Source: Prochlorococcus sp. AG-347-M23 (GTDB taxonomy: Bacteria > Cyanobacteriota > Cyanobacteriia > PCC-6307 > Cyanobiaceae). From it: a DNA stretch of 64,000 nt. The translations under genes and the position numbers were made by a program. The stretch lies in NCBI GenBank assembly GCA_003278855.1, contig QCCU01000003.1:59593-123592 (forward strand), read 5' to 3'. Below, one piece after another: positions 1 to 8,965 of the stretch (the first letter of the stretch is position 1; every line of letters begins with the position of its first letter). A model generated the notes under the pieces. That model ran no database searches. It was not told the origin of the DNA and worked only from the letters and a program-made list of their open reading frames with translations.

Positions 1-152
1 AGTATTCCATTAAATGTGATTTCAAATTAAAAGCATTATCTAAAAACTCTTTTAAAATAATATTATTGTTCTTCAATTTCTTACACTAAATTTCCGATAA
101 CAAAATCATAGGATGGTTATAAATCTTTCTCAAAGTATTCTTAATATTAAAA

Positions 153-1070
153 ATGGAAACTAAAGATGGATTCTTAGTAATTAATAAAGAAAAAGGATGT
201 ACCTCACATGATTGTGTTAAACAAATAAGGAAGTTACTTAATACTAAAAAGGTCGGTCACACAGGAACTCTTGACCCAGAAGTTATAGGAATATTACCAA
301 TCGCGATTGGTAGTGCAACAAGATTTATTCAATATCTCCCTCAGGGTAAAACTTATATAGGACAAATTAAATTAGGGATAAGAACTAACACTGATGATAT
401 TCACGGAGAAATAATTAATCAAAAAAGTTGGCCTAAAATCAGTGATGAAAAATTAGATCAATACTTAAATAGATTTAGAGGAATTATTAAACAAATTCCG
501 CCGAAAGTATCTAGTGTGCACGTTAATGGTGAGAGAGCTTATAAGAAATCTTTCAAGAATGAAGTTTTTGAATTAGCACCAAGAGAAGTAAAAATAGACG
601 AACTTACTTTAATGAAATGGGACCAAATAAACGGTATCATAGAAATAAAAATCAAATGTTCAGCAGGCACATACATAAGAGCCATTGCAAGAGATTTAGG
701 CGAAATTCTTAATTCCGAAGGTTGCCTTCTACAACTAAAAAGAATTTCAGCTTGTGGCTTTGATGAACAAAACTCGATAAAAATATCTGATATCGAAAAA
801 GATAAAAAAAACTCGAAAAATTTCATTATTCCAACAATTTCTGCTCTTAATCACATTTCATCATTTGTCTTAAGTACCGAAGAACAAATCAATTTTTGGC
901 AAACAGGAAGAGCAATTAGAGTTGATATTAATTACTTTAAGGAAAGTAAGTCTTTTGATTATAAAAAACCCATAAAAGTAATAAATAAAAAACAAATACT
1001 ACTTGGGATAGGTTTCTTAAATGAAGAGCAATCTAAGATAAATCCAAAATTAGTCCTTAATGCTAAATAA
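153..1070 (+). CDS. truB: tRNA pseudouridine-55 synthase
   Basis: TruB converts U55 in the T-loop of most tRNAs to pseudouridine in the cytoplasm. The N-terminal catalytic core shows GHTGTLDP, with the catalytic Asp at about residue 41, preceded by a GCTSHDCV segment typical of the family. The length of 305 residues is normal. The ATG start is preceded by an AT-rich stretch without a clear ribosome site. The gene converges on the SpoIID-like gene with a gap of only 3 bases. The 152 bases before it hold nothing I recognise. The assignment is secure. Confidence 0.95.
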   Translation: METKDGFLVINKEKGCTSHDCVKQIRKLLNTKKVGHTGTLDPEVIGILPIAIGSATRFIQYLPQGKTYIGQIKLGIRTNTDDIHGEIINQKSWPKISDEKLDQYLNRFRGIIKQIPPKVSSVHVNGERAYKKSFKNEVFELAPREVKIDELTLMKWDQINGIIEIKIKCSAGTYIRAIARDLGEILNSEGCLLQLKRISACGFDEQNSIKISDIEKDKKNSKNFIIPTISALNHISSFVLSTEEQINFWQTGRAIRVDINYFKESKSFDYKKPIKVINKKQILLGIGFLNEEQSKINPKLVLNAK

Positions 1071-1073
1071 CTT

Positions 1074-2264
1074 CTATAGGTAATCTTTTCTAAAAGGTTT
1101 AACCTGCACACCCTTATAAAAATGCTTTAATATTCTTTCAGCTTTTTGGCCTCTAGACGCCAGATATTTAGCCCCCCACTGACTCATTCCGACTCCATGA
1201 CCTGATCCTTGTCCAAAAACTATCAACCCTTTCTTTTGAGGAGTATTGTTGTTTAATTCTTCCTCAAAAAATTTAAATCTGATAAAATTACTGTTCAGGC
1301 CTAATCTTTTTCTAAAATCTACCCCAGATATTTGATCAGAACCATAAGCCCCAACAAGTTTTAAATTTTTTACTCTCCCTGTACTCGTAATATCAAGAAT
1401 CTCTATATTTTTTAAACCTCCAATCTTTGGAAATAAATTTATTAATTCATTACTTGAAATTTTTTTTTGCCATCTAAATTTTGGATTATTTTTATCAAAA
1501 TCTTTCACACTTGATAAATATGGATATTTATTTTTCCATACATCTTGACTATTTTCTGTCATTCCACCTGAGCTGCTATGAAACAAAGCATTAATTAATT
1601 TATTTTTATACGTTAAAACCAAAGATCTTGTACTTTTAACGGCTCTGATAGTTTTATAAGTTCTTGATTCCAAGCCATTATAGACTTGATTTTTCTGGGT
1701 TGAATCTATATCAAATAAATTATTTCCCTTTTGCTTTAAAGCATAAGTTCTTGAGGCAATTGCTTGTGCCTTTAATGCTTCAATAGGCCATTTAGTTGGC
1801 ATTTCTGAACCCACTACGCTATTAAGGTATTTTTCTATTCCTAAAACATTTACTACCAATATTTCGGAGTCGAGTACAAAGAGATTAAGCTTACCAGCAA
1901 ATCTCTTCTGACCCACCCAAATACCTCTTCCATCGGAAGAACTCACTTGAAATTTTTGATTACTTTTTAAGTCATATTTTTTTTGTTTATTCTTATCAAA
2001 ATATAAAATTTTTCTATTTTTCTCATTTTTCAAAGTTAGACCTTTTATTCTTTTGCGTGAAAAAAATTTACCCTCTATTGTTAAAGGAATTGATCTATCT
2101 GATCTGATCCTTAAATTGTTATTTTTTGATATCAAAACTCTAATGATTGGTTCTCTGGATGCAAAAACACTTTCACTCTGAAAAATACAAATAAATAAAA
2201 TACTTATCAGGTAACATTTTCTATAGTTATTTTTAAATTTAAGTATCACTTTGTTTAAAAACAA
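1074..2264 (-). CDS. SpoIID/LytB-domain secreted protein
   Basis: A protein of 396 residues with an N-terminal hydrophobic segment (about residues 18-36) that looks like a signal peptide or anchor, followed by a SpoIID/LytB domain. Family-like sequences are EMPTKWPIEALKAQAIASRTYAL and, near the end, GSGHGVGMSQWGA. SpoIID relatives are peptidoglycan lytic transglycosylases or amidase enhancers, so a cell-wall remodelling role in the periplasm is likely. The frame opens with TTG; a GTG five codons later is an alternative start. It is common in non-sporulating cyanobacteria, where its exact job is unsettled. Confidence 0.85.
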   Translation of the reverse strand: MFLNKVILKFKNNYRKCYLISILFICIFQSESVFASREPIIRVLISKNNNLRIRSDRSIPLTIEGKFFSRKRIKGLTLKNEKNRKILYFDKNKQKKYDLKSNQKFQVSSSDGRGIWVGQKRFAGKLNLFVLDSEILVVNVLGIEKYLNSVVGSEMPTKWPIEALKAQAIASRTYALKQKGNNLFDIDSTQKNQVYNGLESRTYKTIRAVKSTRSLVLTYKNKLINALFHSSSGGMTENSQDVWKNKYPYLSSVKDFDKNNPKFRWQKKISSNELINLFPKIGGLKNIEILDITSTGRVKNLKLVGAYGSDQISGVDFRKRLGLNSNFIRFKFFEEELNNNTPQKKGLIVFGQGSGHGVGMSQWGAKYLASRGQKAERILKHFYKGVQVKPFRKDYL

Positions 2265-2337
2265 ATGCTTAATTTGCCTAAGTTTGACTATAAGTCTAAA
2301 TTTAATCCAGATATAACAATTAAAATATCATAAATAA

Positions 2338-3276
2338 GTGAATATCACCTTCTTAGGAACAAGCTCAGGTGTCCCATCCTTAACGAGAAATGTTTCTTCC
2401 CTAGCACTTAAATTATCACAGTCTTCAGAAGTTTGGCTTTTTGATTGCGGAGAAGGAACGCAACATCAAATAATGAAAAGCAATATTAAATCTTCACAAA
2501 TCAAGAAAATATTTATTACTCATATGCATGGTGATCATATTTATGGTTTGCCTGGACTTTTAGCTACCTTAGGTTTATCAGGAAATAGTGAGGGTATTCA
2601 AATTTACGGTCCTTCAGGGTTGCGAAGTTTTATAAATTCATCACTTAAAAGTAGTTTTTGCAAATTGTCTTTTCCATTAAATTTTGTGGAAGTTGAAAAT
2701 TTTGCATCAGAAAATAAAATCCTTTTTGAAAACAACAAAATAAAAGTAAATTGTGCCTGCCTTAAACATAAAATACCTGCTTATGGTTATAGGGTGAGTG
2801 AAAAAGATAAACCAGGTATATTTGATATCAAAAAAGCAGAGTCTCTAAAAATAGCACCTGGACCAATTTATTCAGAACTGCAACAAGGTAAAAAAGTCGT
2901 ATTAGCAGATGGTAGGACATTCTATGGGAAAGAATTCTGTGGACCTCCTAGAAAAGGTGAAAGTTTTGTTTATTGCACAGATACAGTGTTTAGCGAATCA
3001 GCTGTTTCACTATCAAAAAATGCCGATTTACTCGTACATGAATCGACTTTTTCAGTGGAGGATGAAAGCATGGCATACGAAAAATTACATTCCACAACAA
3101 TCATGGCTGCCAAAACAGCATTATTATCTAACACAAAAAAATTAATTATTACTCATTTAAGCCCAAGATATACTAATAAAAACGCAATTACTCCAAGCGA
3201 TTTGCTTAAAGAGGCTCAAAAAGTTTTTCCCAATACTCAGCTTGCAAAAGATTTTCTAACGGCAGAAATAAAATAA
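2338..3276 (+). CDS. rnz: ribonuclease Z (tRNA 3' endonuclease)
   Basis: A zinc beta-lactamase-fold nuclease that removes 3' trailers from tRNA precursors. The metal site HMHGDH lies at residues 62-67, with FLGTSSGVPS at the N terminus and HSTTIMAA and ITHLSPRY toward the C terminus. The length of 312 residues matches bacterial RNase Z. The start is GTG. This enzyme matters here because the tRNA in this window does not encode its CCA end, so its 3' end has to be generated by RNase Z and then CCA addition. It reads away from the SpoIID-like gene. Confidence 0.94.
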   Translation: MNITFLGTSSGVPSLTRNVSSLALKLSQSSEVWLFDCGEGTQHQIMKSNIKSSQIKKIFITHMHGDHIYGLPGLLATLGLSGNSEGIQIYGPSGLRSFINSSLKSSFCKLSFPLNFVEVENFASENKILFENNKIKVNCACLKHKIPAYGYRVSEKDKPGIFDIKKAESLKIAPGPIYSELQQGKKVVLADGRTFYGKEFCGPPRKGESFVYCTDTVFSESAVSLSKNADLLVHESTFSVEDESMAYEKLHSTTIMAAKTALLSNTKKLIITHLSPRYTNKNAITPSDLLKEAQKVFPNTQLAKDFLTAEIK

Positions 3277-3350
3277 ACTGCAACAGTTCGTTAGCAGGAG
3301 CGTTGTAAATGACCAACCCATGAAATAATAGTCTTAGGTTTTTCTATTTG

Positions 3351-3911
3351 ATGTCGATCGAAATGGTCTCTATTTTTTCATCACTACATAAGTCTTGTAA
3401 AAGACTATTTATTTTTCTTCCATTAATTATTGGATTACTTATTAATCCAATATCTGCAAATGCACTCTATCCTAGTGATCCTTCATCAGTTGACGTTCTA
3501 AAAGATGATCTTCACGGTGCTGACCTTCATAATACTGAATATGTTAAATATGATTTATCTAATCAAGATTTAGGAGAAGCTAATCTTCAAGGTGCATATA
3601 TGAGTGTGACAACTGCAAAAAACTCTAGTTTTAAAGGAGCCAATATGACGGACCTTATTGCATATGCAACACGCTTTGATAATGCCGATTTTACAGATGC
3701 AAATCTTACCAATGGCGAGCTAATGAAAAGTGTTTTTGATGGGGCAATTATTGATGGGGCAGACTTTACTGATGCAAATCTTGATCTTTCTCAGAGAAAA
3801 TCATTATGTGAAAGAGCTAGTGGAACTAACTCACAAACTGGAGTTAATACAATTGATAGTCTTGAATGCACTGGCTTAAAAGGTTACATGCCTCCAAAGC
3901 CAAAAGCATAA
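3351..3911 (+). CDS. exported pentapeptide-repeat protein
   Basis: About 186 residues. A signal peptide (hydrophobic stretch IFLPLIIGLLI, then an ANA-like cleavage region) is followed by degenerate pentapeptide repeats of the A(D/N)LxG type, for example DLGEANLQGAY, SSFKGANMTDL, NADFTDANLTNG and GADFTDANLDL. Such repeats form a right-handed quadrilateral helix. Cyanobacterial members are often thylakoid-lumen or periplasmic proteins of unknown function. I chose the ATG at 3351; an in-frame TTG directly before it and an ATG at 3363 are alternatives. A Rho-independent terminator follows 37 bases after the stop. Confidence 0.8.
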   Translation: MSIEMVSIFSSLHKSCKRLFIFLPLIIGLLINPISANALYPSDPSSVDVLKDDLHGADLHNTEYVKYDLSNQDLGEANLQGAYMSVTTAKNSSFKGANMTDLIAYATRFDNADFTDANLTNGELMKSVFDGAIIDGADFTDANLDLSQRKSLCERASGTNSQTGVNTIDSLECTGLKGYMPPKPKA

Positions 3912-3920
3912 TATTTAAAG

Positions 3921-4289
3921 CTAACCAATTTCAGAAGGGAAGATATTACCAGGTTCTTTTGAGCCTGGTTTTTTGCTATACCACCATTCTTGTATATCAG
4001 AAGAAAATTTCTTTGAAAAAAGAGTTATAACTGTCTCAACAGGTTTTGATCCAGGCTCCAAAATCTGAACTGAGTAAGATGGACATTTTCTTGAAGCCAT
4101 ATCAGCAACGAACCTAGACCCTATTCTTCTCCAACTAGGCTCCTTACTTCTCCAAGCAAGCCTTGAGCAGGGCCAAGGTAACTCTTCCCTATCATAGAGT
4201 CTGCAACATGGGCCAATTACCTTATAACTGTACTGACCACCATAACTTGATTGAACACTGCCAGTCTTGAAAAATTCAAATTTACCCAT
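3921..4289 (-). CDS. conserved hypothetical protein
   Basis: A soluble protein of 122 residues, rich in Arg, Trp, Ser and Cys, with no membrane span or signal peptide. Notable segments are IGPCCRLYDREELPWPC, SRFVADMASRKCPS and SDIQEWWYSKKPG. Cys and Trp content is high for this genome. I do not recognise a domain of known function; the pattern resembles small conserved cyanobacterial proteins. It lies downstream of petF on the same strand but is separated by a terminator, so it may have its own promoter upstream of 4289. Confidence 0.65.
   Translation of the reverse strand: MGKFEFFKTGSVQSSYGGQYSYKVIGPCCRLYDREELPWPCSRLAWRSKEPSWRRIGSRFVADMASRKCPSYSVQILEPGSKPVETVITLFSKKFSSDIQEWWYSKKPGSKEPGNIFPSEIG
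3948..3975 (+). terminator. Rho-independent terminator inside a convergent gene
   Basis: A nine-base-pair stem (ACCAGGTTC with GAGCCTGGT, TTTT loop) is followed by a run of T on the plus strand. It serves the pentapeptide-repeat gene and lies inside the last codons of the convergent minus-strand gene, so its bases are constrained twice. Confidence 0.8.
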
Positions 4290-4291
4290 TC

Positions 4292-4323
4292 ACAAAAAAA
4301 AAGCCACCTTCATAGAGGGTGGC
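4292..4323 (-). terminator. terminator of the ferredoxin gene
   Basis: On the minus strand GCCACC pairs with GGTGGC and is followed by a long T run (plus-strand A run at 4294-4302). It sits about 45 bases after the petF stop. Confidence 0.8.
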
Positions 4324-4368
4324 AGAGAAATAATCAATAATCAACTTAGAAAAGTTAAATTTTTATAA

Positions 4369-4668
4369 TTAGTACAATTCTTCCTCAGCATGAGTTGTAA
4401 TTGTTACGTCAGATGTTGGATAAGCAACACAAGTAAGAACAAAACCAGCTTCTAGTTGGTCGTCATCCAAGAAACTTTGATCAGACTGATCAACACTACC
4501 TGAAGTAACTTTTCCAGCACATGTTGAACATGCACCAGCTCTGCAGGAATAAGGAAGGTCAATACCTTGTTCTTCAGCCGCATCGAGGATGTATTGGTCT
4601 TCAGGTACTTCAATAGTTGAATTGAGACCTTCACCTTCGCTGATGAGAGTAACTTTGTAAGAAGCCAT
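4369..4668 (-). CDS. petF: plant-type 2Fe-2S ferredoxin
   Basis: A soluble electron carrier that takes electrons from photosystem I and passes them to FNR, nitrite reductase, thioredoxin reductase and other enzymes. The length of 99 residues is typical. The cluster ligands are Cys42, Cys47, Cys50 and Cys80 in the pattern CX4CX2CX29C ([10 protein letters not shown] followed by LTC). The protein is strongly acidic, ending in HAEEELY, as expected for photosynthetic ferredoxins. It is probably monocistronic, with its own terminator at 4292-4323 and two short inverted repeats upstream that may belong to its promoter. Confidence 0.95.
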   Translation of the reverse strand: MASYKVTLISEGEGLNSTIEVPEDQYILDAAEEQGIDLPYSCRAGACSTCAGKVTSGSVDQSDQSFLDDDQLEAGFVLTCVAYPTSDVTITTHAEEELY

Positions 4669-4685
4669 TTAAATAAAAAATTGTT

Positions 4686-4732
4686 GGTAATTAATACCTA
4701 TCAAATACATTTTTAACATCGATTAGGTCGAT
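4686..4732 (-). promoter_or_regulatory. two inverted repeats upstream of petF
   Basis: GGTA-N5-TACC (4686-4698) and ATCGA-N5-TCGAT (4718-4732) lie 18-64 bases before the petF start. Both are perfect short dyads in a promoter-sized gap, which makes them operator candidates. No regulator can be named. Confidence 0.35.
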
Positions 4733-4802
4733 ATGTGAGATTTTGAAGTAAAAAATGACACAATAAAATGTATGAAAGAGTATCTATAAGAAAAACTTAT
4801 AC

Positions 4803-5714
4803 TTAGGTTGGATTGCTGGCTTTTTGCGCAGAAATGCATGCCCAATCTTTTCTAGTTGATACATCCAATAATTTCAAGTCATACTGAATTAATATTTTTA
4901 TAATTTCATCCTTTTGTGAATTCAGAATTCCACTGAAAATGACTTCCCCATTGTTTCTCAAGCACTTATAGATATTTGGAATAATTCCTTTTATTACTTC
5001 AGCAAGAATATTGCATAAAACAAAATCAAATTGTTCGAGTTGATTTTTTACAATTACCTCATTAAAAGATCCCAAATATGTATTTAATTTGTTTAAATTA
5101 CCGAAATTTAGTTGGAAATTAGATTTTGTTGAATTTATAGCTAAATAATCATTATCCACTGCACAAACCTCTTTAGCGCCAAGTAATCTTGCGGCGACAC
5201 TCAAAATCCCGCTACCGCTCCCAATATCTAATACCTTTTTATCAGAAAATAAAATATTCTCCATTTTTTCTAAGCAAAGATAAGTTGAAGGATGACTTCC
5301 TGTACCAAAAGCTGCTCCAGGATCAATTTTTATGATTTCTTTATCTTTAAATTTTTTATTTAGATTTATCCAACAAGGCAATATTAAAAAATGATTTCCT
5401 ACTAATTCAGGAGCCCAATATTTCTTCCAACTTGTTAACCAATCCTCCTCTTTGATAATACTCCATTCAAAAGATATATTCTTAGGGGGATTAATGTTTA
5501 AAAGTTTGCTAATTATTTTTTCAAAACCACTTCTAGATCTCTCATCCCAATCATCAATTGGAAGCCATATATTAACTTCTTTTTTATTTTCATTTTTAAT
5601 TAAATATTCAAATGAAAAACTAAATATTCCCAGCTCATTTAATTTCCAAATAATAATTTCTTCAGAATCACTTTCTATCAGAAAAGTTAGTTTATACCAA
5701 TCTTTAGTTTCCAT
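4803..5714 (-). CDS. prmA: ribosomal protein L11 methyltransferase
   Basis: PrmA trimethylates lysines and the N terminus of ribosomal protein L11 using S-adenosylmethionine. The characteristic [14 protein letters not shown] stretch is at residues 131-144, and the SAM-binding motif DIGSGSG at 163-169, followed by NILAEVI. The length of 303 residues is normal. It starts 18 bases after the serA stop on the same strand, so serA and prmA are probably cotranscribed. Confidence 0.93.
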   Translation of the reverse strand: METKDWYKLTFLIESDSEEIIIWKLNELGIFSFSFEYLIKNENKKEVNIWLPIDDWDERSRSGFEKIISKLLNINPPKNISFEWSIIKEEDWLTSWKKYWAPELVGNHFLILPCWINLNKKFKDKEIIKIDPGAAFGTGSHPSTYLCLEKMENILFSDKKVLDIGSGSGILSVAARLLGAKEVCAVDNDYLAINSTKSNFQLNFGNLNKLNTYLGSFNEVIVKNQLEQFDFVLCNILAEVIKGIIPNIYKCLRNNGEVIFSGILNSQKDEIIKILIQYDLKLLDVSTRKDWACISAQKASNPT

Positions 5715-5732
5715 TAACTAGATAAAGCCACT

Positions 5733-7319
5733 TCATAGAGTAACTGGATTAGCGTTGGTAATCCCATCTACTTCAATAATGGTATCAAGCAACTTATTAG
5801 GTATTGGATCATCAATACTTAGAACCATAACAGCTTCCCCTCTAACAATTTTGCGCCCAACTTGCATTGAGGCAATATTTACATTGTTGCTACCTAATAA
5901 AGACCCCAGCTTGCCAATAATGCCTGGCATATCTCTGTGCCTAGTAACCAACATATATCTGCTTGGTGATACATTAACTGGGTATTGATCAATACTAATA
6001 ATTCTTAATTCCCCATCAGCAAAAATGCTTCCCGCTACGCTATGGTCGCCGTTATCTCCATAAGTGGTTAACTGAAGCGAACCACTAGCAAATTCAGGTC
6101 TTGCCTCATCTTTATTCTCGACTACTGAAATACCTCTTGAATCTGCTTCTAGCGAAGCATTCACATAATTAATCCTATCTCCCAAAGCTTTACTTAGAAG
6201 GCCTTTTAGACTAGCTATTATTAATGGCTGAGAAGGATGTTGAACAAATTCACCTTGTAGCTTTACTTCTAGTTTCTGTATCTGCCCACCTGAAAGCTGG
6301 CTTATAAGCAGACCCATGGTTTCAGCTAACTGCAAATGAGGTTTCAGACTATCCATAATATCAGGGCTCAAGCCTGGAATATTTACTGCAGTTCTAGCAG
6401 ATAAACCAAGCAAGACATCCCTTATTTGTTCAGCAACATCAACAGCTACATTTTCTTGTGCTTCCCTAGTAGATGCTCCTAAGTGGGGGGTAAGAATCAG
6501 ATTCTTTTCAACCTTCAAAAGTGGTGAATTAGATTCCAAAGGTTCTTTAGAAAAGACATCTATTGCAGCACCCGCAATCAATGATTGATTTAAAGCTTGT
6601 GCTAATGCCTCTTCATCAATCAAGCCTCCTCGAGCACAATTAATTAATTTTGCGCTACTTTTCATATTTTTAAGCACCTCCATATTTACTAAATTCTCTG
6701 TCTCTGGTGTGCGAGGTAAATGCAAAGTTACATAATCGGATTGTTGGAATAAATCTTCTAGATCAGATAGTTTAACTTGGATTTGTTGAGCTCTTTCAGT
6801 TGAAACAAAGGGATCATATCCGCAAACTTCCATTCCTAATGCATTAGCAACTTTTGCTACATGTGCACCAATTTTCCCTAAACCTACTACACCTAATTTT
6901 TTCTTATAAAGCTCATTCCCAACGAATTTCTTTCTCTCCCATTTACCTAACAAAGTACTACTATTAGCAATTGGAATATGCCTAGATAAGGCCAACATCA
7001 TAGCTATAGTATGTTCAGCCGCTGCTATTGTGTTACCCCCTGGAGAATTAACAACAAGGACTCCTTTTTGCGTAGCAGCCTTAACATCAACATTATCGAC
7101 TCCAACTCCTGCTCTCCCAATGATTCTCAGTTTACTTGAAGAGTTAATAATTTCTTCGGTCACTTGAGTCCCAGATCGAATCATTAAAGCATCATAATCT
7201 TTAATAATGGAAGCTAACTCAGAGTCTGAAATCCCTATCTTCTGATCAACCTGAGCAACTTGTGAAAGAATATCTATTCCTTTTTGATCAATTGGATCTG
7301 TAATGAGAACTTTTGTCAT
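5733..7319 (-). CDS. serA: D-3-phosphoglycerate dehydrogenase
   Basis: Catalyses the first step of phosphorylated serine synthesis, oxidising 3-phosphoglycerate with NAD. The Rossmann signature GLGKIG is at 146-151. The active-site regions NCARGGLIDEEAL and LTPHLGAST carry the catalytic Arg, Glu and His. The C-terminal part holds an intervening domain and a final ACT domain (MLVTRHRDMPGIIGKLG onward). The 528-residue form with both extra domains is the long class used by cyanobacteria and plants. It leads a two-gene unit with prmA. Confidence 0.96.
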   Translation of the reverse strand: MTKVLITDPIDQKGIDILSQVAQVDQKIGISDSELASIIKDYDALMIRSGTQVTEEIINSSSKLRIIGRAGVGVDNVDVKAATQKGVLVVNSPGGNTIAAAEHTIAMMLALSRHIPIANSSTLLGKWERKKFVGNELYKKKLGVVGLGKIGAHVAKVANALGMEVCGYDPFVSTERAQQIQVKLSDLEDLFQQSDYVTLHLPRTPETENLVNMEVLKNMKSSAKLINCARGGLIDEEALAQALNQSLIAGAAIDVFSKEPLESNSPLLKVEKNLILTPHLGASTREAQENVAVDVAEQIRDVLLGLSARTAVNIPGLSPDIMDSLKPHLQLAETMGLLISQLSGGQIQKLEVKLQGEFVQHPSQPLIIASLKGLLSKALGDRINYVNASLEADSRGISVVENKDEARPEFASGSLQLTTYGDNGDHSVAGSIFADGELRIISIDQYPVNVSPSRYMLVTRHRDMPGIIGKLGSLLGSNNVNIASMQVGRKIVRGEAVMVLSIDDPIPNKLLDTIIEVDGITNANPVTL

Positions 7320-7418
7320 TTAAGATTGGTTCTTTAATCTTTTACTTTAACTTAATCTATAGTGTATGTATCTTATTTTATTAATTTGAATAACACACAA
7401 ACATTTGAGGATTGAAAT

Positions 7419-7985
7419 TTGACTAAAAGTATTGTGATATTTGAAGACATTAATACATGTATCCAGCTATTTGATGTTTTCAACGAAAAATCAGTAATGC
7501 TCTCTGAAGCTATTTTGATCCCACCAATAAGTGAGAAAATATCATCAGACGAAACAGAATTGCTAAATGCGAAAGCAAATATCTTATTCAAATCTCAAAA
7601 TTTTGAAGATATAAGAATCTTAAATCCTAAACTTGATAGGAAGATCAGGCAAAAAGATATGAGTAGATGGCTAATGCCGTTTGGGTTTATAGCTGGAATA
7701 GCTTTTTCTAATATGACTAATTTATCTACCTTCAGCTTTCTTGGTTTAAATAACATCGGGGAATCTCTCATTGGAGGACTTTTAGGAATGGGTTCAGGAT
7801 ATTTAGGAAGCATTGTCTCTTCTGCAAGTATCAACATCAATAGAAATAAAGAGTTAAGATCAATCATTAATTTTAATAAAGAGGGTAAATGGCTTGTTCT
7901 CCTTGAAAATCAAATTGGAACTGAATTACCTTGGGCTTTGATAAAACAATCAGAAGCAAAAGATATAATTTTTTTAGAAGGCTAA
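7419..7985 (+). CDS. conserved membrane-associated protein
   Basis: A protein of 188 residues starting at TTG, with TTGAGG eight bases upstream acting as ribosome site. The central part has two hydrophobic glycine-rich segments (about residues 88-140, including GESLIGGLLGMGSGYLG) flanked by soluble regions. The C terminus runs into WLVLLENQIGTELPWALI. The pattern is that of a conserved cyanobacterial protein without an assigned role. It abuts the S4-domain gene directly (stop at 7985, ATG at 7986), so the two are almost certainly coexpressed. Confidence 0.75.
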   Translation: MTKSIVIFEDINTCIQLFDVFNEKSVMLSEAILIPPISEKISSDETELLNAKANILFKSQNFEDIRILNPKLDRKIRQKDMSRWLMPFGFIAGIAFSNMTNLSTFSFLGLNNIGESLIGGLLGMGSGYLGSIVSSASININRNKELRSIINFNKEGKWLVLLENQIGTELPWALIKQSEAKDIIFLEG

Positions 7986-8777
7986 ATGATTGACTTAAAA
8001 GAAATCTTAATAAATTCAAACTACAAAAAAGAAACTGAGGAATTAATAAATATTGCTAACTTAGCTTACAAACACTGGGAAACTTATTGGACTGGGTTTA
8101 ATTCAACTTATGTTTGCGAAGAGATTTTAAAAGATTTTGAAAATTTAAATGATTTCAAATTTTTTATTTATGGAGGATTCTCCTCTTCTCAAAGATCTAG
8201 GATAGCTTGCTTTAGAGGGGATAATATTCCTGAGGAGGATGCGCTAAAAAGTAATTTTCCAGCTCAAGGAATAAAAATTAATGGAAATTTTTTATTTGAT
8301 AATGCTACACAAGACGATTTTAGATCCCTCTTAATTGAAAATGGGGTTAATCAACTAAAAGTTGGAGATATATGGACTATTGGCGATAGGGGAGCACAAG
8401 GGATAATTGATAATTTAGATATTGAGCCTCTAGATGAAAAGATTTTTTATTTGAGAGACGTAAAAGTAAAAATTAATGTAGTAGGTATAGATGAATTACA
8501 AATACCTTCTGGAAGATCAAAAAAACTTGTCAATACAGTAGAAGCTTCAACAAGATTAGATGCTATAGCTTCAGCGGGCTTTAGGGTATCACGAACCAAA
8601 ATCATTGAAAGGATAGAAAATGGAATGCTCAGATTAAATGGAAGCAAAGTTAATAAACCAACAATTAATCTAAAAATTGGCGACAAGCTAGAACTTGAAA
8701 ATAAAGGATTTATTGAAATTTTAAATTTAGAAATAACCAAAAGAGAAAGATGGAAAGTTAAATTACTTAGAAAATGA
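7986..8777 (+). CDS. photosystem II S4-domain (YlmH-like) RNA-binding protein
   Basis: A protein of 263 residues with a C-terminal S4 RNA-binding domain (about residues 185-245: STRLDAIASAGFRVSRTK, then NGSKVNKPTINLKIGD). The N-terminal part is the YlmH-like region. Cyanobacterial members are annotated as photosystem II S4-domain proteins, although a direct role in photosystem II is not proven, and relatives in Firmicutes act on ribosomes. Its start immediately follows the upstream stop codon. tRNA-Val lies 49 bases downstream. Confidence 0.82.
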   Translation: MIDLKEILINSNYKKETEELINIANLAYKHWETYWTGFNSTYVCEEILKDFENLNDFKFFIYGGFSSSQRSRIACFRGDNIPEEDALKSNFPAQGIKINGNFLFDNATQDDFRSLLIENGVNQLKVGDIWTIGDRGAQGIIDNLDIEPLDEKIFYLRDVKVKINVVGIDELQIPSGRSKKLVNTVEASTRLDAIASAGFRVSRTKIIERIENGMLRLNGSKVNKPTINLKIGDKLELENKGFIEILNLEITKRERWKVKLLRK

Positions 8778-8826
8778 AACTTAACCTGCTATTTTCTTAT
8801 AAGGGGGATTAAAAATCCTTCAATTT

Positions 8827-8898
8827 GGGCGATTAGCTCAGTGGTAGAGCACTACCTCGACACGGTAGTGGCCACTGGTTCGAATCCAGTATCGCCCA
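8827..8898 (+). tRNA. tRNA-Val(GAC)
   Basis: A 72-base cloverleaf: acceptor GGGCGAT/ATCGCCC, D arm GCTC/GAGC, anticodon stem CTACC/GGTAG with loop TCGACAC, T arm ACTGG-TTCGAAT-CCAGT and discriminator A. The CCA end is not encoded. The anticodon is GAC, giving valine. The base before the anticodon is C rather than the near-universal U33. Confidence 0.93.
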
Positions 8899-8965
8899 TT
8901 AAAACTTTTGAAGAACTAGTTTATATCCACAGAAAATTATTTCATTTTTTAGATTATTAAAAAAA

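Noticed and set aside
539..826. 95-codon minus-strand frame inside truB
   Set aside because: Low-complexity shadow of the conserved truB coding sequence with no own ribosome site.
8827..8898. Integration hotspot at tRNA-Val
   Set aside because: No integrase gene and no repeat of the tRNA 3' end was seen downstream; the following genes look ordinary.
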